A stretch of 64,000 nt of DNA, taken from NCBI RefSeq assembly GCF_042432495.1, contig NZ_JBHLXC010000006.1, positions 186,001 to 250,000 on the forward strand, in the 5' to 3' direction. Below the pieces are notes generated by a model. That model was given only the letters and a program-made list of their open reading frames with translations. It searched no databases and was not told where the DNA came from. This stretch comes from Pseudochelatococcus lubricantis. GTDB lineage: Bacteria; Pseudomonadota; Alphaproteobacteria; Rhizobiales; Beijerinckiaceae. The position numbers and the translations under genes were made by a program. Shown in pieces: positions 45,340-52,699 of the stretch; position 1 is the stretch's first letter, and every line of letters starts with the position of its first letter.

Positions 45340-46101
45340 ATGGTTACGCAAAACAGTTCGACATATGACGTCGGAAACGAAAAATATAGTGCCGCCGCCC
45401 TGTTCCGCAAAGGCGTTGTCGCCTGTGGGCCGACGGTTCTGGGCTACTGGAGCATCGGCTTTGCCGCCGGCGCGATCGGCACGCTCGCGGGCTTTTCGCT
45501 CGGGGAGATCTGTGCGCTGGCCGGCCTGCTCTATGCCGGTTCGGCCCAGTTTCTGTTCTATTCGATGCACGGCACCGGCGACGGCATGCTGCCGATCGTG
45601 CTGGCCGTGCTGCTGGTCAACATGCGCTATCTGCTGATGAGCAGCGCCATGGCGATCTACTTCGGCAACGCGCGGACCTTCGAGAAGGTCATCGGCGGCG
45701 CGCTGCTGACGGACGAAACCTTCGGCGTGGCGGCCCAGTACGGTCGGCGTCACGGCGCGCTGCCCTTCGCCTGGCTGCTGGGCCTCAACCTTTCGGCGTG
45801 GATCAACTGGATTGTCGCCAACATCGCCGGCGCGTTGCTGGCCTCGTCGCTGCCGCCTGCCCTCACCAGTGGCCTCGGCTTCAGCCTTGTCACCATGTTC
45901 ATCGGCCTGCTGATGATGATCTGGTTCGCGAGCCGCAACCGCAAGCTCGAAACGCTCACCATCGCGGTCGCCGTCGCCGCCACCGCTGTGAGCGTCGGCA
46001 GGATCGATCCCAGCGTCGCGATTCTCGCCGCAACGGTTCTGGCAGCGACAGTTGCGACCGTGCTGCTGCGTCTAGGCCGCTCCGGCGGGAGAGAATCATG
46101 A
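45340..46101 (+). CDS. azlC: Branched-chain amino acid exporter large subunit AzlC
   Basis: From ATG 45340, with GAGG upstream, the protein has 253 residues and about seven or eight helices. AFCRKG-like entry aside, the diagnostic core is GYWSIGFAAGAIGTLAGFSLGEICALAGLLYAGSAQF and MRYLLMSSAMAIYF. AzlC works with the small protein AzlD as a two-component exporter of branched-chain amino acids or analogues. It overlaps azlD by ATGA. Confidence 0.9.
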   Translation: MVTQNSSTYDVGNEKYSAAALFRKGVVACGPTVLGYWSIGFAAGAIGTLAGFSLGEICALAGLLYAGSAQFLFYSMHGTGDGMLPIVLAVLLVNMRYLLMSSAMAIYFGNARTFEKVIGGALLTDETFGVAAQYGRRHGALPFAWLLGLNLSAWINWIVANIAGALLASSLPPALTSGLGFSLVTMFIGLLMMIWFASRNRKLETLTIAVAVAATAVSVGRIDPSVAILAATVLAATVATVLLRLGRSGGRES

Positions 46102-46418
46102 ATGGCGAAATATTATCCACCATAGCGGTCTGCGCCGCCCTGACGCTGGTGGTCCGCGCGCTGCCCATCGTTTTCCTGTCGCGGATGCGCATGCCCGCCG
46201 TGCTGCTCGACTGGCTCGGCTTCGTTCCTTCGGCGATCATGGCGGCCCTCGTCACCGCCGAGGTGGTCGGCAGGCCGGCAATGACGCCGTCGGGGATCAG
46301 CATCTCCCTCGTGGCCACCATCGTCGCGGCGGCTGCCGGCGCCGTTTCCCGCAGCCTTTTCGCGACCATCGTCGCCGGCGTCGCCGCATTCCTGGTCCTG
46401 CAGGCGCTGCTCATGTGA
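46098..46418 (+). CDS. azlD: Branched-chain amino acid exporter small subunit AzlD
   Basis: The 106-residue protein with four hydrophobic segments starts at ATG 46098 inside the end of azlC. VRALPIVFLSRMRMPAVLLDWLGFVPSAIMAALVTAEV matches the AzlD family, in which the Arg-Ala-Leu-Pro start and Pro-Ser-Ala-Ile motif are conserved. It is required with AzlC for export. It ends 188 bp before the convergent aztD gene, with a degenerate hairpin repeat between. Confidence 0.88.
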   Translation: MNGEILSTIAVCAALTLVVRALPIVFLSRMRMPAVLLDWLGFVPSAIMAALVTAEVVGRPAMTPSGISISLVATIVAAAAGAVSRSLFATIVAGVAAFLVLQALLM

Positions 46419-46434
46419 CGGGAACGGCGGGTGT

Positions 46435-46520
46435 CTGGAAGCTGCCCTGCTTACATCAAGACAGGACGGCTTCCAGATTTGATTTCTTCAGCGACTTCCG
46501 ATTCAGGTTGAATGCATTCC
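46435..46520. repeat. RIME-like repeat, degenerate copy
   Basis: CTGGAAGCTGCCCTG at 46435-46449 pairs with CAGGACGGCTTCCAG at 46462-46476 with two G-T type mismatches. A decayed second half (GCGACTTCCGATTCAGG ... GAATGCATTCC) follows to about 46520. The order matches the copy at 44323-44399. It lies between convergent azlD and aztD. Confidence 0.7.
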
Positions 46521-46606
46521 GGGCGGACGCGGCCCTTGTCCGACGGTGACCAATCCGGAACGGAAACGCCGGGATCGCGCCGCCCCCAACGGGACGGATA
46601 TCCCTA

Positions 46607-47842
46607 TCAGTGCGACGCGCCGGACCCGCCGACGGCGACGATGGAGAAGGGCTGCCCGTCGACCGGGATCGTGCGGCTCTCCTTCAGCGTTCCGGAATCG
46701 ACGATCCGGACGAGCGCGTGCCGGGGATCCGTGATGGCGATCTGGCCATCCGCTACCGCAAGACGCGGGCGCGGATCCCGCCAGTGGCCATCCTTGCTGT
46801 AGGGCTCGGTGACCTTTGCCTTGCGGACGATCTCGCCCTTGACGACATCGAGCACATGCAGGTCGCCGTCCTCGGTGAGGATGTAGGCGTTGCGCACGTC
46901 GGCCGGATCGAGAATGAAGTCCACACGCCGCGTTGGCAGTTCGACGAGGCGATAGGGCTCGTCGCTGTCGGGATCGATCAGCACGACCTTGTCCTCGCCG
47001 TAGTTGCCGAGAAAGAACTGCAGCGCCTTGCCGCCGAGCAGGGTGCCGACGTAGCCTTTCGGCAGCGTCTCCGGATACGGCAGCAGCTTGAGTTCCGGCC
47101 CTTCCTTGCCGGGGCGGGCGACCAGCACGCCCTCCTTGCAGCCCACGGCCACGAGCCGGGCCGACGTGGCTTCCCCATGCAGATCGGTGCATTTCGCGAT
47201 GTCGCCGACCTGCTTGCCGCTCCCGTCGATGACCCGCAGGCCGATGCGCGGCGGCAACGTATCCGGCTTCGTTTCGGCACTCGTGTCGGGCACCGAGACG
47301 AGCACGAACCGACCCATCGTCACCGCGACACCGTGGTGCGGGGCCGTCGTGTCGATCTCGCGCACCTTTGCCGTGCCGTCGAGAAGCGCCGCCTCGTCGA
47401 TGATCTCCGCCTTGCCGCCCCGGTCGTAGAACAGGATCAGATGGTCGTCGTGAGGCACGACGTGGAAGGGCCGTTTGCCCGCGAACGTCACCGGCAGGAG
47501 GGCAGGGGCGGAGACATCGAGATCGCGATGCTCGCCGTGGTCGGAGAGCGCGATGCCGGTACCGATGACGTGCACGATGTCCGAATCCGACTGCGTGGCG
47601 AATACAGTTTGCCCGGACGCGCTGGCGGTGAGCGTCGCGTATCCCTTGATGTCGTAGCGGGCGAGTTCCTTGCCGTCATCGAAATCGAGCACGCGGACGA
47701 CGGGTCGGGTGTGGTCGGCGACAAACAGCCGCCACGCTTCCCTCGTCTCGCCCGTCTCGCCGGCAAACGCCATCTGGCCGGCCAGCACGACGCCGGCGGC
47801 TGCGGCAGCCAGCAGGCGCGCGCGATTGCTTTTCGGATTCAT
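46607..47842 (-). CDS. aztD: Periplasmic zinc metallochaperone AztD
   Basis: Starting at ATG 47842, behind AAGGA, the protein has 411 residues with a signal peptide (LLAAAAAGVVLAGQMAFA). The mature part is a beta-propeller-like repeat protein; WRLFVADHTRPVVRVLDFDDGKELARYDIKGYATLTAS and DDHLILFYDRGGKAEII are typical of AztD, which hands zinc to the binding protein AztC in Paracoccus. It is divergent from the aztC-like gene, with two Zur-like boxes between. No aztA or aztB is adjacent. Confidence 0.85.
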   Translation of the reverse strand: MNPKSNRARLLAAAAAGVVLAGQMAFAGETGETREAWRLFVADHTRPVVRVLDFDDGKELARYDIKGYATLTASASGQTVFATQSDSDIVHVIGTGIALSDHGEHRDLDVSAPALLPVTFAGKRPFHVVPHDDHLILFYDRGGKAEIIDEAALLDGTAKVREIDTTAPHHGVAVTMGRFVLVSVPDTSAETKPDTLPPRIGLRVIDGSGKQVGDIAKCTDLHGEATSARLVAVGCKEGVLVARPGKEGPELKLLPYPETLPKGYVGTLLGGKALQFFLGNYGEDKVVLIDPDSDEPYRLVELPTRRVDFILDPADVRNAYILTEDGDLHVLDVVKGEIVRKAKVTEPYSKDGHWRDPRPRLAVADGQIAITDPRHALVRIVDSGTLKESRTIPVDGQPFSIVAVGGSGASH

Positions 47843-47937
47843 CGGGTTCGATCCTTCCATCATGAGCTGTTGAAACACCTTGCGCGGCGGCGGCTCCGGA
47901 CGCTCCCTGGCGGAGACTGCGGTCGCGCATCATATTT

Positions 47938-47960
47938 GAAACGTTATTACATAACTTTTC
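47938..47960. promoter_or_regulatory. Zur-like box 1
   Basis: GAAA-n-GTTAT-nnn-ATAAC-n-TTTC is a 23-bp dyad whose outer and inner arms are all perfectly complementary. It agrees with the alphaproteobacterial Zur operator (GAAATGTTATANTATAACATTTC type). It lies about 95 bp upstream of the aztD start and 175 bp upstream of the aztC start, so it can serve either promoter. Confidence 0.8.
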
Positions 47961-47969
47961 ATTGACGTG

Positions 47970-47984
47970 TGTAATAACATTACA
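47970..47984. promoter_or_regulatory. Zur-like box 2
   Basis: TGTAATAACATTACA is a perfect 6-3-6 dyad ten bases from box 1. The half-site resembles the GTAATNNNATTAC core of Zur/Fur-family operators. Tandem boxes between divergent zinc genes suggest repression of both when zinc is plentiful. Confidence 0.7.
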
Positions 47985-48134
47985 TATGCAGGAGTTGTCA
48001 ATCCCTTGCCGGGTTGCCCGTTTGCAAAGCTGCGACGACCGACGTTTGCCTGCGTTTCGACGATCTCGCCTTCAGCTGCGCCGGCCTTGATCGAGCCGCC
48101 ACCGGACAGCCTGACGAACGAAAGGAGTTCCTTC

Positions 48135-49088
48135 ATGTTCAGGATGTTGCGCGTTGCGACCTGTGCCGGCCTGCTCACGTTTTCCGCCGGTTTCTCGACG
48201 ACTGTCTCGGCGGCCGAACTGGATATTGTGGCGAGTTTCTCGATCATCGGCGATTTTGCCCGGAATGTCGGCGGGGACCGCGTGGCCATCACGACGCTCG
48301 TCGGCCCGGACGGCGATGCCCATGTCTACGAGCCACGCCCTGCCGACGCCGCCGCGCTGCAGCGCGCAGACGTCATCCTCGTCAACGGCCTCGGTTTCGA
48401 GGGTTTCATCGGGCGGCTCGTTGAGGCGAGCGGCGCGAAGGCGCCTGTCGTGGAGGTGAGCCAGGGCATCACGCCGCTGAAGGCGAGCGAGGACGAACAC
48501 CACCATGAGGCCGGGGGGCATGAAGGCCATGACCACGCCGGCCATCATCATCACGGCGAGTTCGATCCGCACGCCTGGCAATCGGTCCGCAACGCCGAAA
48601 TTTATGTGAAGAACATCGCGGATGCCTTCTGCAAGGCGGACAAGGCGGGATGTCCGATCTACACGGCCAATGCCGTGGCCTACACCGCGAAGCTTGCCGA
48701 TCTCGACAAGGAGGTGCGGGACGCCATCGGCGCGATCCCGGCCGGCCGGCGCACCATCATCACGTCGCATGACGCCTTCGGCTACTTCGAGCGCGACTAC
48801 GGGCTGAGGTTCATCGCGCCGGAAGGGGTTTCGACAGAGTCGGAAGCGTCAGCTTCGGACGTGGCGAAACTTATCGAGCAGGTGAAGGAGGACAAGGCTT
48901 CCGCCATCTTCCTCGAAAACATCACCAACCCGAGGCTTATCGAGCAGATAGCGACGGAAACGGGCCTGAAGGTGGGCGGCACGCTCTATTCGGACGCGCT
49001 TTCGGGCAAGGACGGCCCGGCCTCCACCTATGTCGACCTGTTCCGCTACAACATCCGGACGCTGAAGGCGGCCATTCCCGCAAGCTGA
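48135..49088 (+). CDS. aztC: Zinc ABC transporter periplasmic binding protein (AztC/ZnuA-like)
   Basis: The 317-residue protein starts at ATG 48135 behind AAAGGAG and has a signal peptide ending near AESVSA-like residue 26 (TTVSA). Zinc ligands are His63 (DAHVYEP), His146 (FDPHAW), His212 (SHDAFGYF) and Asp287 (YSDALSG), the cluster A-I set of AztC and ZnuA. A His-rich flexible loop (HHH...HHHH, residues 122-140) lies between the first two ligands and probably captures zinc. It should deliver zinc to an inner-membrane permease that is not encoded in this window. Confidence 0.88.
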   Translation: MFRMLRVATCAGLLTFSAGFSTTVSAAELDIVASFSIIGDFARNVGGDRVAITTLVGPDGDAHVYEPRPADAAALQRADVILVNGLGFEGFIGRLVEASGAKAPVVEVSQGITPLKASEDEHHHEAGGHEGHDHAGHHHHGEFDPHAWQSVRNAEIYVKNIADAFCKADKAGCPIYTANAVAYTAKLADLDKEVRDAIGAIPAGRRTIITSHDAFGYFERDYGLRFIAPEGVSTESEASASDVAKLIEQVKEDKASAIFLENITNPRLIEQIATETGLKVGGTLYSDALSGKDGPASTYVDLFRYNIRTLKAAIPAS

Positions 49089-49130
49089 ACGGACACGACC
49101 CGCACGGCTCCCGAGCGTTGCAGGACAGAT

Positions 49131-49236
49131 CCTGGAAACTATCCTGTTCAGATTGAGGCGGGATGGTTTCCAGGTTTCTAATTTTGAGAGAGTTCAGTTC
49201 AATAATATTATCCGATATAGTCGGAATAGAACTGAA
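49131..49236. repeat. RIME-like repeat, degenerate copy next to an A+T-rich dyad
   Basis: CCTGGAAACTATCCTG at 49131-49146 pairs with CGGGATGGTTTCCAGG at 49159-49174 with two G-T type mismatches. TTTCTAATTTTGAGAG follows, as in the copy at 44323. Then TTCAGTTC at 49193-49200 and GAACTGAA at 49228-49236 region form a further dyad. The element lies between convergent aztC and bluB. Confidence 0.65.
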
Positions 49237-49328
49237 GCAAATTATATTAAAAACGCATCAGATTTTATATGTATTATTGTTATTTCATCAAATTATACTG
49301 GAACAGCATCCATTTTACTTGAATCGCT
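49190..49328. other. A+T-rich stretch before the bluB stop
   Basis: About 140 bp are far richer in A+T than anything else in the window (runs such as AAATTATATTAAAAA and TTTTATATGTATTATTG). No ORF or RNA gene is visible. It may be a remnant of the neighbouring repeat or act as a bidirectional terminator zone. Confidence 0.5.
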
Positions 49329-49955
49329 TTAACGCCGCTGCCAGCAGGTGGCACTGTTCTCCTGCCAGCCCGTGCGATGCAGAAGTGGCGTGTCATCATC
49401 GAATTCGGACCGGCCGATGCACAGAAGCGCCGAGAACTCCCAGCAATCGGGCACGCCGAACAGCGCCTTCACCTTCTGCGGCTCCAGTATCGAGACCATC
49501 CCGAGGCCCAGATTTTCCACCCGCGCGGCAAGCCATAGCGTATGGATCGCCATGGCGGTGGACTGGCGCAGCGTCTCGGGCATGGTTGCGCGCCCGAGGC
49601 GCTCACCTGCTTCTGGCGCCATATCGGTGAAGACCGCCAGCAGCACCGGCGCCTTGTCGAGTCCGGCGAGCTTGAGCCGTCCGTAGGCTTCGGCGCGTGC
49701 GCCACGATAGCTTTCGTGGGCCTCCGCATTGGCGGCTTCGAAATTGGCGCGCAAGGCGGCACGCAGGGCAGGGTCCTCGACACGGATCACCCGCCACGGC
49801 CGCGCATTGCCGACAGATGGGGAGCAGTCCATTGCCGCGCACAGCCTGTCGAGCACCGACTCGGGAATCGGATCCGGATGGAAATGACGGACGTCGCGCC
49901 GCCAGCGCAGGATGCGAAGCAGCGTCCCGGCGTCGTCAGCGGAAAAAACGGTCAT
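49329..49955 (-). CDS. bluB: 5,6-dimethylbenzimidazole synthase BluB
   Basis: The 208-residue enzyme starts at ATG 49955 (MTVFSADDAGTLLRILRWRRDVRHFHPDPIPESVL). It belongs to the nitroreductase fold; RRDVRHF binds the FMN phosphate and CSPSVGNARPWRVIRV, TDMAPEAGERLGRATMPETLRQSTAMAIHTLWLAAR and GLGMVSILEP are characteristic of BluB. It breaks down reduced FMN with oxygen to give the lower ligand of cobalamin. It is divergent from cobT, whose product attaches that ligand to ribose phosphate, across a 125-bp gap. Confidence 0.94.
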   Translation of the reverse strand: MTVFSADDAGTLLRILRWRRDVRHFHPDPIPESVLDRLCAAMDCSPSVGNARPWRVIRVEDPALRAALRANFEAANAEAHESYRGARAEAYGRLKLAGLDKAPVLLAVFTDMAPEAGERLGRATMPETLRQSTAMAIHTLWLAARVENLGLGMVSILEPQKVKALFGVPDCWEFSALLCIGRSEFDDDTPLLHRTGWQENSATCWQRR

Positions 49956-50080
49956 TGCACTGTGCCTTTTCGCCGGGCTGTTGCGAGGTTCCCGATTTTC
50001 TTTCCCGATCCCTCTCCTTATGCTTTGCCACGTGCCGAAGAACAAGAGGCGTGGCACGCGCCAGATGAGGACAGACGACG

Positions 50081-51139
50081 GTGTTTCTTACCGAATCAGG
50101 CGCGTTGCCGCCGCGATGCGGCGGACGTGACAGGATACCTTTCGCCACGCTGTCCGCTATCGCATCGCTGACGTCGGCGCTTCCCGGTTTCGACGAGGCG
50201 GCATGCGACGCGGCGGCGCTGCGCCAGCGCAGGCTGACGAAGTCTGCAGGCTCGCTCGGGCGGCTGGAGGAGCTGGCGCTGTTCATGGCCGGCTGGCGGG
50301 CGAACCCGTGCCCACAGATAGGGCAAGCACAGGCGCTGATCTTCGCCGGCAATCACGGCGTCTGCGCGCAGGGCGTCAGTCCGTATCCGCAGGAAGTCAC
50401 GGCGCAGATGGTCGCCAACTTCCGCGCGGGCGGCGCGGCGATAAACCGGCTTTGCCACGCGGCCGATGCGCACATGGAAGTGATCCCGCTCGATCTCGAC
50501 CGCCCCACGGCCGATTTCACCGCTGGATTCGCGATGACGGAGGGCGAGACGCTATCCGCGCTCAACCGGGGTGCCGCGGCTGTCGATGCCGGTGCGGATG
50601 TGCTCATTCTCGGCGAGATGGGTATCGGCAACAGTACCGTTGCGGCCGCGCTTGCGGCGGCGCTCTTCGGCGGCCCGGCGGCGGAGTGGGTCGGACCCGG
50701 CACGGGGGCGGACGCCGAGGGCGTGCGACGCAAGGCGGACGTCGTCGAAAAGGGCCTCGCGCGGCATCGGGGGCTTGAGCCGCTGCACGTCCTCGCGGCT
50801 TTCGGCGGGCGCGAACAGGCGGCCATTTGCGGCGCGATTCTCGCAGCGCGGGCCGCACGCATCCCGGTGCTGCTCGACGGGTTCATCTGCACTGCCGCCG
50901 CATCGGTGCTGCATGGGCTGGACCGCCGGTTGCTCGATCATTGCCTTGCTGGCCACGTCTCCGCCGAGCCCGGCCACCGCCGTCTTCTGGCGGCGCTCGG
51001 CAAGCAGGCCATTCTGGACCTCGACCTGCGTCTGGGCGAAGGCTCCGGCGGGGCGCTGGCGCTGGGCATCCTGCGCGCCGCGCTCGCATGTCACAACCAG
51101 ATGGCCACCTTCGCCGAAGCGGGCATATCCGAAGACTGA
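50081..51139 (+). CDS. cobT: Nicotinate-nucleotide-dimethylbenzimidazole phosphoribosyltransferase CobT
   Basis: The 352-residue cytosolic enzyme transfers ribose phosphate from nicotinate mononucleotide to dimethylbenzimidazole, giving alpha-ribazole phosphate. RRLTKSAGSLGRLEELALFMAG, IFAGNHGVCAQGVSPYPQEVTAQMV, LGEMGIGNSTVAAAL and the C-terminal GEGSGGALALGILRAA (with the catalytic Glu) are all present. GTG 50081 gives the longest form; the family usually starts nearer SAIASLTSALP, so a start about 25 codons downstream is possible. It ends eight bases before the convergent cobF stop. Confidence 0.93.
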   Translation: MFLTESGALPPRCGGRDRIPFATLSAIASLTSALPGFDEAACDAAALRQRRLTKSAGSLGRLEELALFMAGWRANPCPQIGQAQALIFAGNHGVCAQGVSPYPQEVTAQMVANFRAGGAAINRLCHAADAHMEVIPLDLDRPTADFTAGFAMTEGETLSALNRGAAAVDAGADVLILGEMGIGNSTVAAALAAALFGGPAAEWVGPGTGADAEGVRRKADVVEKGLARHRGLEPLHVLAAFGGREQAAICGAILAARAARIPVLLDGFICTAAASVLHGLDRRLLDHCLAGHVSAEPGHRRLLAALGKQAILDLDLRLGEGSGGALALGILRAALACHNQMATFAEAGISED

Positions 51140-51147
51140 CGCGGCGT

Positions 51148-51906
51148 TCAGCGCCGCCGCAGCAGATAGATATCCATGATCCAGCCGTTGCGCCCGCGCA
51201 GCCCGGCGCGGGTCGCGGCGATCGTTTCCGCGACATCGGCGAGCCGGCCGCTGATGACGGTCTCGTCCGCCATGCCGAGATATGCGCCCCAGAATATATC
51301 GAAGTCATCGCCCGCGAGATGGCGGAAACTCATGTCGCCGTCGAGCATCACGAGCGCCGTGTCGGCGTTGTCCGGAAAACCCTCCCGTGCCAGCCTGCGT
51401 CCGGTGGTGACATAAACCGCGCCGCCGATGGTGTTGAGCGGCATGCGGAAGCTGGCCGCGAGCGCCTGCAGGCTGGCGATGCCGGGAATGACGGTGTGGT
51501 CGACGGCGAAATCCGCGCCCGCCCGCAGGCGCTCGATGATGCGCAGGGTACTGTCGTAGAGTGACGGGTCGCCCCACACCAGCAGGGCCGCCGTGCCGTC
51601 TTCCGCAAGATGCGCGGCGAGCAGCGTGCGGTAGGTTGCGGCGATGGCGGCGTGCCAGTCGTCGACGCCCTCGCGATAATCGGCACGCGCGGCGTCGCGC
51701 ACGGGCAGGTCGAAAGGCACGAGGCGTGTTCGCGGATTGGTGAGATAGCGGGCGCAGATCGCGCGGCGCAGGCTGGCCAGCTCCGCCTTTTCTTCGCCCT
51801 TCTGCGGGATCAGCACGATATCGGCACGGTTCAGGGCGTTGATGGCCTGCACGGTCATGTGCTCGGGATTGCCGCTGCCGATGCCGATGACGACGATATG
51901 GCGCAT
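51148..51906 (-). CDS. cobF: Precorrin-6A synthase (deacetylating) CobF
   Basis: From ATG 51906 the protein has 252 residues. It is an SAM-dependent corrin methylase, with GIGSGNPEHMTVQAINAL near the start, VWGDPSLYDSTLRII and a C-terminal half that lacks close similarity to the other methylases, as usual for CobF. It methylates C-1 of precorrin-5 with loss of acetate, giving precorrin-6A, a step specific to the aerobic route. It is the last gene of the minus-strand cobalamin run. Confidence 0.92.
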   Translation of the reverse strand: MRHIVVIGIGSGNPEHMTVQAINALNRADIVLIPQKGEEKAELASLRRAICARYLTNPRTRLVPFDLPVRDAARADYREGVDDWHAAIAATYRTLLAAHLAEDGTAALLVWGDPSLYDSTLRIIERLRAGADFAVDHTVIPGIASLQALAASFRMPLNTIGGAVYVTTGRRLAREGFPDNADTALVMLDGDMSFRHLAGDDFDIFWGAYLGMADETVISGRLADVAETIAATRAGLRGRNGWIMDIYLLRRR

Positions 51907-51928
51907 GGATATGGCTCCGGGACGCTTC

Positions 51929-52696
51929 TCAGGACAGGAAGACGCAGGCGGACAGCAGCAGGACGATCTCTGCTCCCTGCTGCAGCGCGCCCACCACGTC
52001 GCCCGTCTGGCCACCGATCTGGCGCTCGCACATGCGCTTGAGCGCCAAAAACCATAGGGCGAGGAGCATCGACGCCGCGAGCGTGAAGGAAAGGCCGCCG
52101 GGAAGCAATGCCACCGCGCCTATCGCCAGGGCGGCGGCGGCGGTTTTCCCGCCGACACGCCCCATGCCGGCCGACAGGCCCGTGGCGCGGGCGGGCGGCA
52201 CGGCGTTCATGAAGGCGGGCATCAGGGCGCGCGACGCGACGTGAGCGGCGACAAGGGCCGGCGCGGCGGCAGCCATGCCGGCGGACGCCAGCGCCACGAG
52301 CGCCGACCAGCGGGCCAGGCAACCGAGCACCAGCGCCAGCACGCCATAGGTGCCGATGCGGCTGTCCTTCATGATCGCAAGCTTGCGCTCGCGGTCATGC
52401 CCGCCGCCGAAACCGTCCGCGACATCCGCCAGACCGTCTTCGTGCAGCGCACCGGTGACAAGCACCGTGCCGGCCAGCGCAATCGCGGCAGCGGCCTCGA
52501 TCGGCAGGTGCACGGCGAGCGCCAGCCACAGCACGCCCGTGCCCGCCGCGCCCGGCACCAGCCCGGCGAGCGGCGCCGCCCATTGCCGGGCCGCGAAGGG
52601 GCGGTCCGTCTGGGGCAGGGGCGGCACGGGAATGCGGGTGTAGAAGCCCACGCAGTGCAGGAAATCGGCCAGCGGCGCGGGGCAATCGGCTTTCAC
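51929..52696 (-). CDS. cobV: Adenosylcobinamide-GDP ribazoletransferase (cobalamin synthase)
   Basis: The 255-residue inner-membrane protein has about six or seven helices. FLHCVGFYTRIPVP at the start and GALHEDGLADVADGFGGGHDRERKLAIMKDSRIGTYG are strict family motifs, the acidic residues binding magnesium. It joins adenosylcobinamide-GDP to alpha-ribazole, completing the nucleotide loop; the enzyme is called CobV in Pseudomonas and CobS in Salmonella. The gene starts three bases after the cobB stop. Confidence 0.93.
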   Translation of the reverse strand: MKADCPAPLADFLHCVGFYTRIPVPPLPQTDRPFAARQWAAPLAGLVPGAAGTGVLWLALAVHLPIEAAAAIALAGTVLVTGALHEDGLADVADGFGGGHDRERKLAIMKDSRIGTYGVLALVLGCLARWSALVALASAGMAAAAPALVAAHVASRALMPAFMNAVPPARATGLSAGMGRVGGKTAAAALAIGAVALLPGGLSFTLAASMLLALWFLALKRMCERQIGGQTGDVVGALQQGAEIVLLLSACVFLS

Positions 52697-52699
52697 GCT

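Noticed and set aside
49956..50080. Cobalamin riboswitch between bluB and cobT
   Set aside because: The conserved B12-box and GCCACTG-type elements are not present on either strand, and the gap is too short.
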